Positions 1 to 8,499 of a stretch of 64,000 bases of DNA are shown here, piece after piece. A program made the position numbers and the translations under genes. Source of the DNA: Treponema sp. (GTDB lineage Bacteria > Spirochaetota > Spirochaetia > Treponematales > Treponemataceae); the NCBI GenBank assembly GCA_017446265.1, contig JAFSRD010000012.1:59234-123233 (forward strand). Direction: 5' to 3'. Under the pieces are notes generated by a model that was given only the letters and a program-made list of their open reading frames with translations, was not told the origin of the DNA and searched no databases. The stretch's first letter is position 1; each line of letters begins with the position of its first letter.

Positions 1-129
1 GAGCCTGTTGACATACTCGTGAATCATAAGCCTATTGCAAAAGGTGAAGTTGTCGTTATTGATGAAAACTTTGGCGTGCGTGTCACGGAAATATTGTCTT
101 CATTGGAAAGGGTGACAGAGTTGCGCTGA
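1..129 (+). CDS. fliN: Flagellar motor switch protein FliN/FliY, C-terminal end (partial)
   Basis: The reading frame is open from the first base and stops at 127-129, giving the last 42 residues of a protein. They match the conserved end of the SpoA (C-ring) domain of FliN/FliY: PVDILVN, then [18 protein letters not shown]. FliN forms the lower rim of the flagellar switch complex in the cytoplasm, where CheY-P acts. The following fliO begins about 13-25 bases downstream, as in treponemal flagellar operons. Whether the full protein is the long FliY form or short FliN cannot be seen because the N-terminus is outside the window. Confidence 0.9.
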   Translation, partial: EPVDILVNHKPIAKGEVVVIDENFGVRVTEILSSLERVTELR

Positions 130-141
130 AAATTTTTCTGG

Positions 142-786
142 GTGGGGGAAATTTTGATTTGCTCAAAACATATACGAACAGTACTCGTTGCATGCGTGTT
201 GTGTATGCATGCATTATATGCACAAGAGTCTCCGCGCATAGATGAAAGCACGCATATTGAAGCGCAGGAGCAGCCGTCGCAGATTGATGAATCATCTATT
301 GCCATACAGCAAAGCGATATGCCTGGCGTTGGCGAAACTTCTGGGGCTTCTACGCTGTGGCTGTTTGTGCGCATGATTCTTGTGCTTGCAGTTGTCATAG
401 CGTGCGTTTACGCAGTTGTATGGCTCATGCGGCGCAGTATGGCAAAGCGCATTGTCAACGATGATTCATTTTTGCGCGTTGTTTCGCAAGTGCATCTCTC
501 ACCAGGAAAGTCTGTGCACATTGTTACGTTGCTTGACGAAAAAGCATATGTGCTCGGCGTTACTGACAACGCAATAACTGTCGTTGGCGAGATTACGAAT
601 AAAGAGACGATAGATGCGCTGAATCTCAATGCAGACAAACGCGCTTCTATGGGAAAAACACGCACATTTTCAGACATGCTTTCAATTTTCATGCCTAAAG
701 AAAAAAATATTTTTGATGGAACTGGCAATGCGGCGCGCGACATGTTGCGTCGTCAGCGAAACCGTCTTGACAAAACGGAGCAGTGA
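142..786 (+). CDS. fliO: Flagellar biosynthesis protein FliO
   Basis: FliO is a small membrane protein that helps assemble the FliP core of the flagellar export gate. The product is 214 residues from GTG 142, but TTG 154 is an attractive alternative because a purine-rich stretch (ggtgggggaa) lies just before it; from there the protein starts with a signal-like hydrophobic segment ending near ALYAQ. A second hydrophobic segment lies around residues 73-93 (LWLFVRMILVLAVVIACVYA), followed by a cytoplasmic basic domain with the FliO-type pattern of a short beta-rich region (VHLSPGKSVHIVTL). FliO is poorly conserved; position between fliN and fliP supports the call. Confidence 0.85.
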   Translation: MGEILICSKHIRTVLVACVLCMHALYAQESPRIDESTHIEAQEQPSQIDESSIAIQQSDMPGVGETSGASTLWLFVRMILVLAVVIACVYAVVWLMRRSMAKRIVNDDSFLRVVSQVHLSPGKSVHIVTLLDEKAYVLGVTDNAITVVGEITNKETIDALNLNADKRASMGKTRTFSDMLSIFMPKEKNIFDGTGNAARDMLRRQRNRLDKTEQ

Positions 787-787
787 C

Positions 788-1630
788 ATGCGCAGGAGTT
801 TTTTGAGGTGGCGTATATCATTGCTCGTTTGTTTTGCAGCAATCGGTTTTTTTCGTACATTTCCTGCCGCCGCGCAACAAGACCCGAATTTTCCTGAACG
901 TGCATCGCGTGGCGTTACAGAAATGGGGAGCAATGTGCGTCCTGCGCAAGTGCCGAACATCGACATAAACATTACGCAGCCGCAGAGCGGCGAAGAAGTT
1001 GCATTTTCAGTACAGTTGCTTTTGCTGCTCACCGTGCTCACGCTTGCGCCGAGCATATTGATTCTTGTTACGTGCTTTTTGCGTTTTTCAATTGTACTTG
1101 ATTTTATTAAACGCGCGCTTTCGCTTCAACAAGTGCCGCCAACTGCCGTGCTCAATGGCATTGCATTTTTTATGACAGTTTTTGTCATGTGGCCGACACT
1201 CACGCAGGTGTACGACAATTCTTTTAAACCGCTTTCAGACGGCGAAATATCGATTGAGCAAGCGTATGAGCAAGCTGCTTCTCCGCTACGCATTTTTATG
1301 TACAGCCAAATGTCTGGAGACACGAGTTACATTCAGCTTTTTATGGCTATGGGGCGCATGGACAGACCGAATACGCTTGCAGATGTGCCGACGCATGTTT
1401 TGATTCCTGCATATATTTTGCATGAGCTTACTGTTGCATTTAAAATAGGCGTGCTTTTGTACATACCGTTTATCATAATAGATATGGTTGTGGCGAGCAT
1501 ACTCATGTCTATGGGCATGATGATGCTGCCGCCAATACAGATTTCCATGCCGTTCAAGCTCATGCTGTTTGTGCTTGTTGATGGCTGGGGGCTGTTGACG
1601 CAGCAGTTGTTTGTTTCAGTGTTGCGCTGA
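788..1630 (+). CDS. fliP: Flagellar export gate protein FliP
   Basis: FliP (280 residues from ATG 788) is the main subunit of the type III export gate in the inner membrane. The start chosen is ATG 788, two bases after the fliO stop; the frame is open further upstream but that part overlaps fliO and has no FliP similarity. It opens with a cleavable signal-like stretch (RISLLVCFAAIGFF to PAAAQ), a short periplasmic region, then the FliP membrane core with its characteristic segments: PSILILVTCFLRFSIVLDF, QVPPTAVLNGIAFFMTVFVMWP and IPFIIIDMVVASILMSMGMMML near the C-terminus. It is full length for the family. It is separated from fliQ by an unusual hairpin block rather than by tight coupling. 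Confidence 0.96.
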   Translation: MRRSFLRWRISLLVCFAAIGFFRTFPAAAQQDPNFPERASRGVTEMGSNVRPAQVPNIDINITQPQSGEEVAFSVQLLLLLTVLTLAPSILILVTCFLRFSIVLDFIKRALSLQQVPPTAVLNGIAFFMTVFVMWPTLTQVYDNSFKPLSDGEISIEQAYEQAASPLRIFMYSQMSGDTSYIQLFMAMGRMDRPNTLADVPTHVLIPAYILHELTVAFKIGVLLYIPFIIIDMVVASILMSMGMMMLPPIQISMPFKLMLFVLVDGWGLLTQQLFVSVLR

Positions 1631-1634
1631 CGTA

Positions 1635-1803
1635 TTTTAAGGGAGGTGCAAGAGCCAAGCGGTCTAAAATGGCGCCAGCTTGGCTCTTTGGCAGTTTGCA
1701 GTGCAAACTGCAATATACTGCGCGCTCTCATTGCATTGCGAGCGCGCGTAAAAAAAACGCTCAAAAGCTGAAGCTTTTTTCGCGTTTTTTTAAGGGAGGT
1801 GCA
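1635..1803 (+). repeat. Four-hairpin block between 16-bp direct repeats (fliP-fliQ)
   Basis: The 16 bases ttttaagggaggtgca occur at 1635-1650 and again at 1788-1803; the second copy is the fliQ ribosome-binding site. Between them lie four hairpins in a row: 11-bp stem 1650-1660/1678-1688; 9-bp stem 1691-1699/1703-1711; 8-bp GC-rich stem 1720-1727/1740-1747; and a nested A/T-flanked stem 1751-1760/1782-1791 with an inner 7-bp stem 1763-1769/1772-1778. The rest of this operon has little or no intergenic space, so this block looks inserted. No protein is encoded. Confidence 0.8.
1751..1791 (+). terminator. Terminator-like hairpin inside the flagellar operon
   Basis: The stem aaaaaaacgc / gcgttttttt (1751-1760 with 1782-1791) ends in seven T and starts with seven A, so it would act like an intrinsic terminator on either strand. 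It lies between fliP and fliQ, where full termination would block fliQ to flhG, so partial read-through or attenuation is more likely than a true operon end. Confidence 0.5.
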
Positions 1804-1805
1804 TT

Positions 1806-2075
1806 GTGTCAATAGGGCAAGTTGTCAATTTAATTCAAAACGGCGTGTTTGAGATATTCATACTTGCAACGCCTGTACTCGGCATTGCGTTGCTTGTCGG
1901 CTTGCTTGTTGCAATTTTTCAGGCAACAACGTCTATTCAAGAGCAGACGCTCACATTCTTGCCGAAGATTCTTTCAATGCTCGCAGTGCTTGCATTGCTT
2001 GGCGGCTGGATGCTTTCTCATCTACGCAACTACACTATTACGCTCTTCAACATGATTCCTTCTTTTGCGCAGTAA
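1806..2075 (+). CDS. fliQ: Flagellar export gate protein FliQ
   Basis: FliQ is an 89-residue two-helix membrane protein of the flagellar type III export gate; four copies pack around FliP. It starts at GTG 1806 behind the strong site aagggaggtgc. Two hydrophobic segments are visible (IFILATPVLGIALLVGLLVAIF and ILSMLAVLALLGGWMLSHL), joined by the family's conserved loop QATTSIQEQTLTFLPK. Length and sequence are normal. It is followed three bases later by the first possible fliR start. Confidence 0.96.
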   Translation: MSIGQVVNLIQNGVFEIFILATPVLGIALLVGLLVAIFQATTSIQEQTLTFLPKILSMLAVLALLGGWMLSHLRNYTITLFNMIPSFAQ

Positions 2076-2093
2076 CGCGTGAGAGGGCAGTTT

Positions 2094-2891
2094 ATGATAG
2101 ATAGCGTTGTAGCGCGAGCTCCAATTTTTTTCCTCATTGCAGTGCGGTGTTTTGCCGTGCTTATGACGCTGCCGCTTTTTTCAATGCGCACTGTGCCGCG
2201 TACAGCAAAGGTTGCGCTCGCAGGCTACATGACGTATATTGTGCTGCCACATGCAGATTTTTCTGCGTATGCTTCCTACATCGCTCCATCGGGGCTGTTT
2301 GATTTAACATATGTGTTTTTAGCAATCGGAGAGGCGATGATAGGCGTTGTCATTGGTTTTTTTGTGACGATTATTTTTTCTGTGTTCAGCACGGCGGGGC
2401 AGTTTTTTGCATTTCAGATGGGATTGAGCGCGTCTGAAGTATATGATACGCTTTCGCAGGTAGAAAATCCGCTCATGGGGCAGTACCTCAACCTTGTGGC
2501 GATGTTGCTTTTTTTGCAGAGCAAGTGGTTTCAAAAATTATTTTTGCAGGGGCTTGCCGCAAGCTTTACAACGATGAACGTCTTTTCGCTGCTCAATGCA
2601 CAAGAGCGCATAGCACGTTTTTTTGTCGGCAGCCTTTCGCACCTTTTTGCAGACGCGCTCATCATTGCGCTTCCTATTGGCGGCACGCTGTTGCTCGTAA
2701 GTGTTTCCATGGGCATTCTTGCACGCGCCGCTCCACAGATGAATTTGCTTTCAGAAGGATTTGCGCTCATGCTGCTTGCAGCTTTTTTTGTCTTAACGGC
2801 ATTGATGCCGCCGCTCTGCGATTTTTTTGAACGCTCGTTTAATTCAGGCATTGCAAGTTTGATTGCGATACTTTCAGGAGGCGGAACGTAA
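2094..2891 (+). CDS. fliR: Flagellar export gate protein FliR
   Basis: FliR is the single-copy membrane subunit of the flagellar export gate. ATG 2094 is preferred since gagagggcag lies 6-12 bases before it; GTG 2079 in the same frame would add five residues. The 265-residue product has about six hydrophobic segments, and the FliR signature region VVIGFFVTIIFSVFSTAGQ with QMGLS following it, then GQYLNLVAMLLFLQS. The C-terminal ILSGGGT runs into flhB: the last base of its TAA stop is the first base of flhB's ATG. Translation of the two is probably coupled. Confidence 0.95.
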   Translation: MIDSVVARAPIFFLIAVRCFAVLMTLPLFSMRTVPRTAKVALAGYMTYIVLPHADFSAYASYIAPSGLFDLTYVFLAIGEAMIGVVIGFFVTIIFSVFSTAGQFFAFQMGLSASEVYDTLSQVENPLMGQYLNLVAMLLFLQSKWFQKLFLQGLAASFTTMNVFSLLNAQERIARFFVGSLSHLFADALIIALPIGGTLLLVSVSMGILARAAPQMNLLSEGFALMLLAAFFVLTALMPPLCDFFERSFNSGIASLIAILSGGGT

Positions 2892-4072
2892 TGTGCTTGT
2901 CTGTTTTCTCCAGAAAAAGCAGATTGGCTTTTGCTTCAAAAAATGTGCCAGCATTTTCATGCGGCGCATCGTTTATGCATATTGACTTGCAGTGGTTTGC
3001 AGCAGAAGACGAAGGGCGCACGGAAGAGCCGTCTGAATTCAAACTTGAAAAAGCGCGGCGCGAAGAGGGAAAGGTTGCTAAAAGTCAGGAGCTCAATGGC
3101 GCGCTTGTCCTGCTGCTTGCAGTTGTCATGCTCATTTTATTAGGGCCGTCCATGCTCCGTGTGTGCGCGGAAGTTTTGCGCTTTTATTTTTCGCGTTGCA
3201 CCAATCCAGAAATAACTGACCCGAATTTTGCACGCGCTTTTTATTATTTTTTTTTACGTTTGGTGCTTCCTGTCAGTTTTATTGCAGTTGTAGGCGGCAT
3301 TGCGGGCAACCTTATTCAAAACAGAGGATTCTTGTTTACGACAAAACCGCTCCAACCCAATTTTAAAAAAGTAGTTCCTAACTTTGTTGAGTATTTTAGA
3401 AATACGCTTTTTTCACTGCGTGGCGTTTTTAATATTATCAAGTCGATTGGCAAAGTTGCAGTAATTGCTGTCATTGCATATTTTTTTATCAGGCGCGATG
3501 TTCCCATACTGCTCATGGAAATCCAAAACGGAAACATAGGCATGGCAATCGGCTACATTGCACGCATGGCTGCGCAACTGCTGATTATGGCGGCAATTGT
3601 TTTTCTTCTTATTGCAATTCCCGATTACTTTGTGCAGCGTTATCACTTTATGGAAGAGATGCGGATGACAAAACAGGAAGTAAAGGAGGAGTATAAAGAG
3701 CTTGAGGGCGACCCAGAAATAAAAAACCATTTGCAGCAAGCGCAGCGCAGGCTCTTGCAGGCAAATATGCCACGTGCAGTGCGCGAGGCTGACGTTGTCA
3801 TTACAAATCCTACCCATTTTGCTGTCGCGCTCAAATACGATGCTGCGGTAACTGATGTCGCGCCGCAAGTGACTGCAAAGGGAGAAGATGAAGTTGCATT
3901 TGCAATGCGCAGGATTGCGACAGAAAATGATGTGCCTATTGTCGAGAACAGACCGCTTGCGCGCGCACTCTATGCAAACCTCCACGTTGGTGATATAATA
4001 CCAGAAGAATATGTACGGGCCATAGCCACAATATATTCTCATATTAATTATAAACTCAAAAAAGAACTGTAA
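2891..4072 (+). CDS. flhB: Flagellar export switch protein FlhB
   Basis: FlhB controls the order of substrates exported by the flagellum. The autocleavage motif NPTH is present with Asn at about residue 306, followed by FAVALKYD, as needed for cleavage and the switch from rod/hook to filament export. Four hydrophobic segments precede a linker rich in charged residues. The first 28 residues from ATG 2891 (overlapping the fliR stop by one base) are unlike the family; ATG 2975, giving MHIDLQWFAAEDEGRTEEPS, agrees better with treponemal FlhB but has no clear ribosome-binding site. The longer form (393 residues) is given. Confidence 0.95.
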   Translation: MCLSVFSRKSRLAFASKNVPAFSCGASFMHIDLQWFAAEDEGRTEEPSEFKLEKARREEGKVAKSQELNGALVLLLAVVMLILLGPSMLRVCAEVLRFYFSRCTNPEITDPNFARAFYYFFLRLVLPVSFIAVVGGIAGNLIQNRGFLFTTKPLQPNFKKVVPNFVEYFRNTLFSLRGVFNIIKSIGKVAVIAVIAYFFIRRDVPILLMEIQNGNIGMAIGYIARMAAQLLIMAAIVFLLIAIPDYFVQRYHFMEEMRMTKQEVKEEYKELEGDPEIKNHLQQAQRRLLQANMPRAVREADVVITNPTHFAVALKYDAAVTDVAPQVTAKGEDEVAFAMRRIATENDVPIVENRPLARALYANLHVGDIIPEEYVRAIATIYSHINYKLKKEL

Positions 4073-4087
4073 GCCGGGTGGGAATTA

Positions 4088-6274
4088 ATGGCAGAAGAGA
4101 CAAGACGGGTTAATAATGCAGCCGTTCTTAATTTTTTAGAGCGCAATGTTATCGGCGTTGCTGTCGTCATCGTTGCGCTGTTTCTCGTCATACCCATGCC
4201 AAAAGCGCTCATCGACATTACGATGGCGCTCAACATTGCGTTTTCAATAATCATACTGCTTACTGTCATGTATACGCCGCGTGCAACAAACTTTACGTCG
4301 TTTCCGCGCATCCTTTTGTTTGCGACATTGTTTGGGCTTGGCATAAACATTTCTTCAACTCGTCTTATCCTTGCGAATCCAGTAAATCCGCGCGGACTTT
4401 CGCAGAGTCAAAGCGCAATGGTGCAGGCGTTTGCAAATATTGTCACTGGCGGCGGCAGAGATGCGACTCCTGTAGTCATAGGGTTTGTCATATTTATCAT
4501 ACTGATTGTTGTGCAAGTTGTCGTCATTACAAAAGGTGCAACGCGCGTTTCAGAAGTTGCCGCGCGTTTTTCACTTGATTCAATGAACACAAAGATGTTC
4601 GACATTGACAGCCAACTCAACAGCGGCGCAATCACAGAAGAAGAAGCACGTCTGCAAAAAGCTGCCGTGCGCCGTGAAAGCGATTTTTATTCGACGATGG
4701 ACGGTGCATCAAAATTTGTTTCCGGCAATGTAAAAGCAGGCATCTTTATCACTGTCGTCAATTTGCTCGGCGGGTTTGCAGTTGGCATGGCAATCAACAA
4801 CATGTCTGCTGGAGATGCGCTCCTCTCGTATGCAAAATTGACAATTGGTGACGGGCTCATGTCGCAGATACCGTCGCTCATGCTTTCGTTTGCAACTGGC
4901 CTTATTGTTACGGGAAGCAGCACTGACGAGCCGTTTGACAAAGAACTTGCCCACAACTTTACTGTTGACGGCCACGTGTATGAGATTGTCGGTGCGGCGC
5001 TTGCAGTAATGGGAATAGCTTTTGTGAGCAACGGCGCAAGTGCAACTGTGCTGCTCATTCTGCTCGGTGCATTCTTCTTTTTCATGGGGTATCGCCTTGC
5101 ACGTTCTCAACAGCGTGAAAAAGCGCAACAGACTGCTGCCGCCGCTGCTGCAAAAGGCAAGACGCAGACAGGATGCGGTCCTTCTGACGCAGCTTCTATT
5201 GCGCCGCTTGACACGCTTTCGCTTGAGTTGGGGTATGCGCTTATTCCGCTTGTGGACAAAGAGAAAGGCGCTGAACTTTTGGAGCGCATTACGCGCATAC
5301 GCCACGAGTCTGCGCTTGACATGGGGCTTATTGTACCGCCTATCCGCATTGTGGACAACATGACGCTTGACCCGAACGAGTACAGCTTTAAAATACGCGG
5401 CATTGAAGCAGGGCGGAGCAAAATACGGCTTGGCTATTACATGTGCATGAACACAGGCATGGTCACTGAAGAGATTCAAGGCGAAAGGACGAAAGACCCT
5501 GCGTTCGGCATGCCCGCAATTTGGCTTCCTGAAGAGCGGCGCGCTGAAGCGGAGCGGAACGGCTATACAGTTGTTGACCCTCCGACTATTATAGCGACGC
5601 ACCTTACAGAGATTATAAAAGCGCATGCAGCAGAGATTTTAGGTCGTCAAGAAGTGTCTGCAATTATCAACCGCATAAAAGAGACGAACTCAGTTGTTGT
5701 GGAAGAAGTGCTCAACAGCGAAAAATGCAAATTTTCTTATGGCGACATACAAAAAGTGTTGCAGGCGTTGCTTGAGGAGCGTGTGTCTATACGCAACATT
5801 GTCGTCATTCTCGAAACGCTTGCAAATTATGGTCCAATCACGCACAATACGTGGGATTTGACAGAGAAAGTGCGCGAGTCGCTCGGCTTGCAGATTTGCA
5901 AACAGTACGCAGATGACGACAATACGTTGCGCGTCATGAGCTTGTCGCAAGATTTGTCGCAGATGCTTCTTGCACATCGCGTGCAGCCGTCAGACGGTTC
6001 CGAGCCGTATGCCGCGCTTGATCCAGTAGATTCGCGCACATGGGAAAAAGCGTTTTACAGCGGATACAACGCAATCAGAAACAAAGGTTTTTTGCCTGTT
6101 GTCATGTGCGCGTCTGCAATTCGCCGCCTTGTCTGGAATGCGACAAAGCGTGAAATGCCCGATATAATCATACTGTCGGACAGAGAGATAATCTCTGCGG
6201 GGCGGAGCATAAAAGTCGAAGTGCTCGGCGAGATTGCAGAAGAGAAAGCAGGAGTAACAGTAAAAAATGTATAG
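4088..6274 (+). CDS. flhA: Flagellar export gate protein FlhA
   Basis: FlhA (728 residues) is the ring-forming membrane subunit that couples proton flow and chaperone docking to export. The N-terminal half has about eight hydrophobic segments and the conserved FHIPEP-family cytoplasmic loop, including FARISLDSM-like ARFSLDSMNTKMFDIDSQLNSG and RRESDFYSTMDGASKFV. The C-terminal half is the cytoplasmic docking domain (PLSLELGYALIPLVD-like start, GLIVPPIRI, GIEAGRSKI, ending with VLGEI). A run of alanines around residue 350 is a flexible linker. The gene starts at ATG 4088 after gggtgg and overlaps flhF by 8 bases. Confidence 0.97.
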   Translation: MAEETRRVNNAAVLNFLERNVIGVAVVIVALFLVIPMPKALIDITMALNIAFSIIILLTVMYTPRATNFTSFPRILLFATLFGLGINISSTRLILANPVNPRGLSQSQSAMVQAFANIVTGGGRDATPVVIGFVIFIILIVVQVVVITKGATRVSEVAARFSLDSMNTKMFDIDSQLNSGAITEEEARLQKAAVRRESDFYSTMDGASKFVSGNVKAGIFITVVNLLGGFAVGMAINNMSAGDALLSYAKLTIGDGLMSQIPSLMLSFATGLIVTGSSTDEPFDKELAHNFTVDGHVYEIVGAALAVMGIAFVSNGASATVLLILLGAFFFFMGYRLARSQQREKAQQTAAAAAAKGKTQTGCGPSDAASIAPLDTLSLELGYALIPLVDKEKGAELLERITRIRHESALDMGLIVPPIRIVDNMTLDPNEYSFKIRGIEAGRSKIRLGYYMCMNTGMVTEEIQGERTKDPAFGMPAIWLPEERRAEAERNGYTVVDPPTIIATHLTEIIKAHAAEILGRQEVSAIINRIKETNSVVVEEVLNSEKCKFSYGDIQKVLQALLEERVSIRNIVVILETLANYGPITHNTWDLTEKVRESLGLQICKQYADDDNTLRVMSLSQDLSQMLLAHRVQPSDGSEPYAALDPVDSRTWEKAFYSGYNAIRNKGFLPVVMCASAIRRLVWNATKREMPDIIILSDREIISAGRSIKVEVLGEIAEEKAGVTVKNV

Positions 6275-7496
6275 TGGCGACCAACAGGAATTGCCTGTAA
6301 TGAAGATAACTGGAAAAACGCTCAGCGAATGCAAAGAAAAACTGTATGAAAAATTTGGGCGCAACTACACTATTCGCGACAGACGTACAAAGCTCAAAGG
6401 CGGCTTTTTAGGCTTCGGGCAAAAAGAAGTAGTTGAAGTTTCGTATACAGTGCATGACGGCTCTGAACAAGCAACAGCGCAACGAAATGAAATGCGTGAA
6501 GATGAGCGCGCTGCATTCAAAAAAAATCAAGAAGAGCTTTTAAAAGCTGCCGCGGCGACGGCACAGATGTCGGCAATAAGTTCAAAGATTGCTGAGTTGA
6601 AAACTGACTTGTCAAAGCAGCTGCAAGAGATAGCCGCTGCCTCTGGCGAAAAACATCCCACTATCAAAAAGATTGAAGAGCTGCTTGCAGAAAATGAGTT
6701 TACGTTTTCATTTATTAACGAGATGACTGAAAAGATAAAGCATACATTTTCGCTTGATGCGCTTGATGATTTTAAAGCAGTTGAGCGCAAAGTTGTTGAC
6801 TGGATAGGAAACGCAATTGCGATTGCACCTGAACGCACGCCACGCCCCCCGCATGTTGTCGTCATTGTGGGGCCGACTGGAGTGGGGAAGACGACAACAC
6901 TTGTAAAGCTTGCAGCAAAAAAAGTTGTCGATGCGAAAAACGAAAAATACAAAATCCCTGATTTTTCGTTTGTGACTGTTGACAGCATGAGAGTCGGCGC
7001 ATATGAGCAGATTTCACGGTACGGCGACATAATCGGCACAGAGGTGCAAAAGGCAGAGACTGTTGAAGATTTGAAAAAAATATATGACGAGGCAAAGTCA
7101 AGCGTTGACGCAATGTTCATAGACACGAGCGGTTTTAGCCCGAACGATGCAAAACATATCGGCGAGATGAAAGCGTTGCTTGAGGTGCGCGGCATGCATC
7201 CCGACGTGTATCTTTCAGTTGCTGCGTCTACAAAATCGCGTGATTTGGAAAACATCATTCAAAATTATGAACCGTTTGGATACAGTTCTGTTATTGTGAC
7301 AAAGTGCGATGAGAGCCATTCGTATGGAAACATTATCAGTGCACTGCACGAAAAGAATAAAAAAATCTCTTACATAACAGACGGGCAGACTGTTATGAAA
7401 GACATACACCGTGCAAGCGTTGTACAGTTCCTTATCAATCTTTCGGGGTTTGATATAGACCGTGTACATATTGAGAATGAATTCGGTGAGCAATGA
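6267..7496 (+). CDS. flhF: Flagellar placement GTPase FlhF
   Basis: FlhF is an SRP-type GTPase that sets the place and number of flagella. The GTPase (NG) domain fills the second half: P-loop GPTGVGKTTTLVKLAA at about residues 202-217, then VDSMRVGAYEQ and FIDTSGFSP. An N-terminal basic region (KITGKTLSECKEKLYEKFGRNYTI) and a helical B region precede it. ATG 6267 overlaps flhA by 8 bases; ATG 6300 gives MKITGKT, which resembles other FlhF starts better and cannot be excluded. In treponemes with periplasmic flagella FlhF works with FlhG, encoded next. Confidence 0.94.
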   Translation: MYSGDQQELPVMKITGKTLSECKEKLYEKFGRNYTIRDRRTKLKGGFLGFGQKEVVEVSYTVHDGSEQATAQRNEMREDERAAFKKNQEELLKAAAATAQMSAISSKIAELKTDLSKQLQEIAAASGEKHPTIKKIEELLAENEFTFSFINEMTEKIKHTFSLDALDDFKAVERKVVDWIGNAIAIAPERTPRPPHVVVIVGPTGVGKTTTLVKLAAKKVVDAKNEKYKIPDFSFVTVDSMRVGAYEQISRYGDIIGTEVQKAETVEDLKKIYDEAKSSVDAMFIDTSGFSPNDAKHIGEMKALLEVRGMHPDVYLSVAASTKSRDLENIIQNYEPFGYSSVIVTKCDESHSYGNIISALHEKNKKISYITDGQTVMKDIHRASVVQFLINLSGFDIDRVHIENEFGEQ

Positions 7497-7510
7497 AATT
7501 GAGGTAAAAG

Positions 7511-8395
7511 ATGGAAGAACAGGCAGAAGGATTACGAGATTTAATGAAAGAAGGTGGAGCGCAAAAGAAAAAGGCTTCTGAAAAAAATGCCCATAAGACG
7601 CGCATTCTTGCAATAACAAGCGGCAAAGGCGGTGTAGGCAAGACAAATGTTGCGGTGAACATGGCTATTGCGTATGCGCAGATTGGCAAAAAAGTCATTT
7701 TGATTGACGGTGATTTAGGCATGGCAAACGTGAACGTGCTGCTCAATCAGGTGCCGCCATACAACCTCATGCACGTCATCACGAAGAAGAAGTCTATGAA
7801 AGATATCATACTTGACACCGAATTCGGCATAAAATTTATTGCAGGTGCAAACGGCTTTTCCAAAATTGCAAATCTTTCTGTTGAAGAGCTTGAAGCGTTT
7901 GCAAAGCAGTTTGCGTTGCTCGGTTCTGCAGATATCATCATCATAGATACGTCGGCAGGCATTGCAAACAACGTATTGCAGTTTGTGGCTGCCGCAGATG
8001 AAGTGTATGTTGTCACCACGCCAGAGCCTACTGCAATCACTGACGCGTACGGTATTATCAAAATCATTGCAACAGAAGTTGTGGAGCATCCGGTGAACAT
8101 ACGGCTCTTGGTTAACCGCGTCCATTCGGCAGATGAGGGCAAGCGCATTTCTGAAAGAATTATAACAATTGTGAGCCAGTTTCTTGGCTATAAAGTTGAC
8201 TACATAGGCTTTGTATACGACGATCCGGTAGTGCAAGCTTCTGTCATACGGCAAAAACCGTTCATTGTCGTAAATCCAACGTCAAAGCCTGCGGTGTGCA
8301 TAAAACATATTATAGGGCGCATTGAAAAGATTGAGCCTGTTGAGAATAAAGGCGTTACAAGTTTTCTCAAAAAATTCCTTGCGAGAAATAAATGA
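7511..8395 (+). CDS. flhG: Flagellar number regulator FlhG (MinD-like ATPase)
   Basis: A 294-residue ParA/MinD-type ATPase. The deviant Walker A motif KGGVGKTNVAVN begins near residue 37, followed by VILIDGDLGMANVNVLL and the Walker B region IIIDTSAGI. It starts at ATG 7511 after a gaggtaaaag site, 14 bases after flhF, and is expected to stimulate FlhF GTP hydrolysis and limit flagellar number. Also called ylxH or fleN in other groups. The C-terminal SFLKKFLARNK is basic and probably amphipathic, as for a membrane-binding helix. Confidence 0.94.
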   Translation: MEEQAEGLRDLMKEGGAQKKKASEKNAHKTRILAITSGKGGVGKTNVAVNMAIAYAQIGKKVILIDGDLGMANVNVLLNQVPPYNLMHVITKKKSMKDIILDTEFGIKFIAGANGFSKIANLSVEELEAFAKQFALLGSADIIIIDTSAGIANNVLQFVAAADEVYVVTTPEPTAITDAYGIIKIIATEVVEHPVNIRLLVNRVHSADEGKRISERIITIVSQFLGYKVDYIGFVYDDPVVQASVIRQKPFIVVNPTSKPAVCIKHIIGRIEKIEPVENKGVTSFLKKFLARNK

Positions 8396-8425
8396 AATGC
8401 TCTATATTTTTATTTGGCAATGGTA

Positions 8426-8464
8426 TATAATAGACTTGTTCTAAAAATGAGGTTTCCGAACAGG
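8426..8464 (+). promoter_or_regulatory. TATAAT box followed by a hairpin repeat
   Basis: TATAAT at 8426-8431 is a perfect -10 box; no good -35 is visible, so it may be weak or need an activator. Five bases later begins an imperfect copy of a repeat found also at 14140, 29231 and 62609: stem tgttc 8437-8441 with gaaca 8458-8462 around the gag-containing centre. It lies in the 104-base gap before the gene at 8500 and could restart transcription within the flagellar operon. Confidence 0.5.
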
Positions 8465-8499
8465 TTTGCTGTAGAATAAAAGATAGTACAGGAGGTGCG

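Noticed and set aside
629..787. Upstream extension of the fliP frame to 629
   Set aside because: The 53 extra codons lie inside fliO, have no FliP similarity and no ribosome-binding site; ATG 788 gives a signal-like start.
1635..1803. The fliP-fliQ block as a CRISPR array
   Set aside because: There are only two direct repeats of 16 bases, and the hairpins differ in sequence; no cas genes are near.
4709..5626. Long open frame of 305 codons on the minus strand within flhA
   Set aside because: It is antisense to a well-recognised gene, has no ribosome-binding site and a composition (many Arg, Cys, His) typical of shadow frames.
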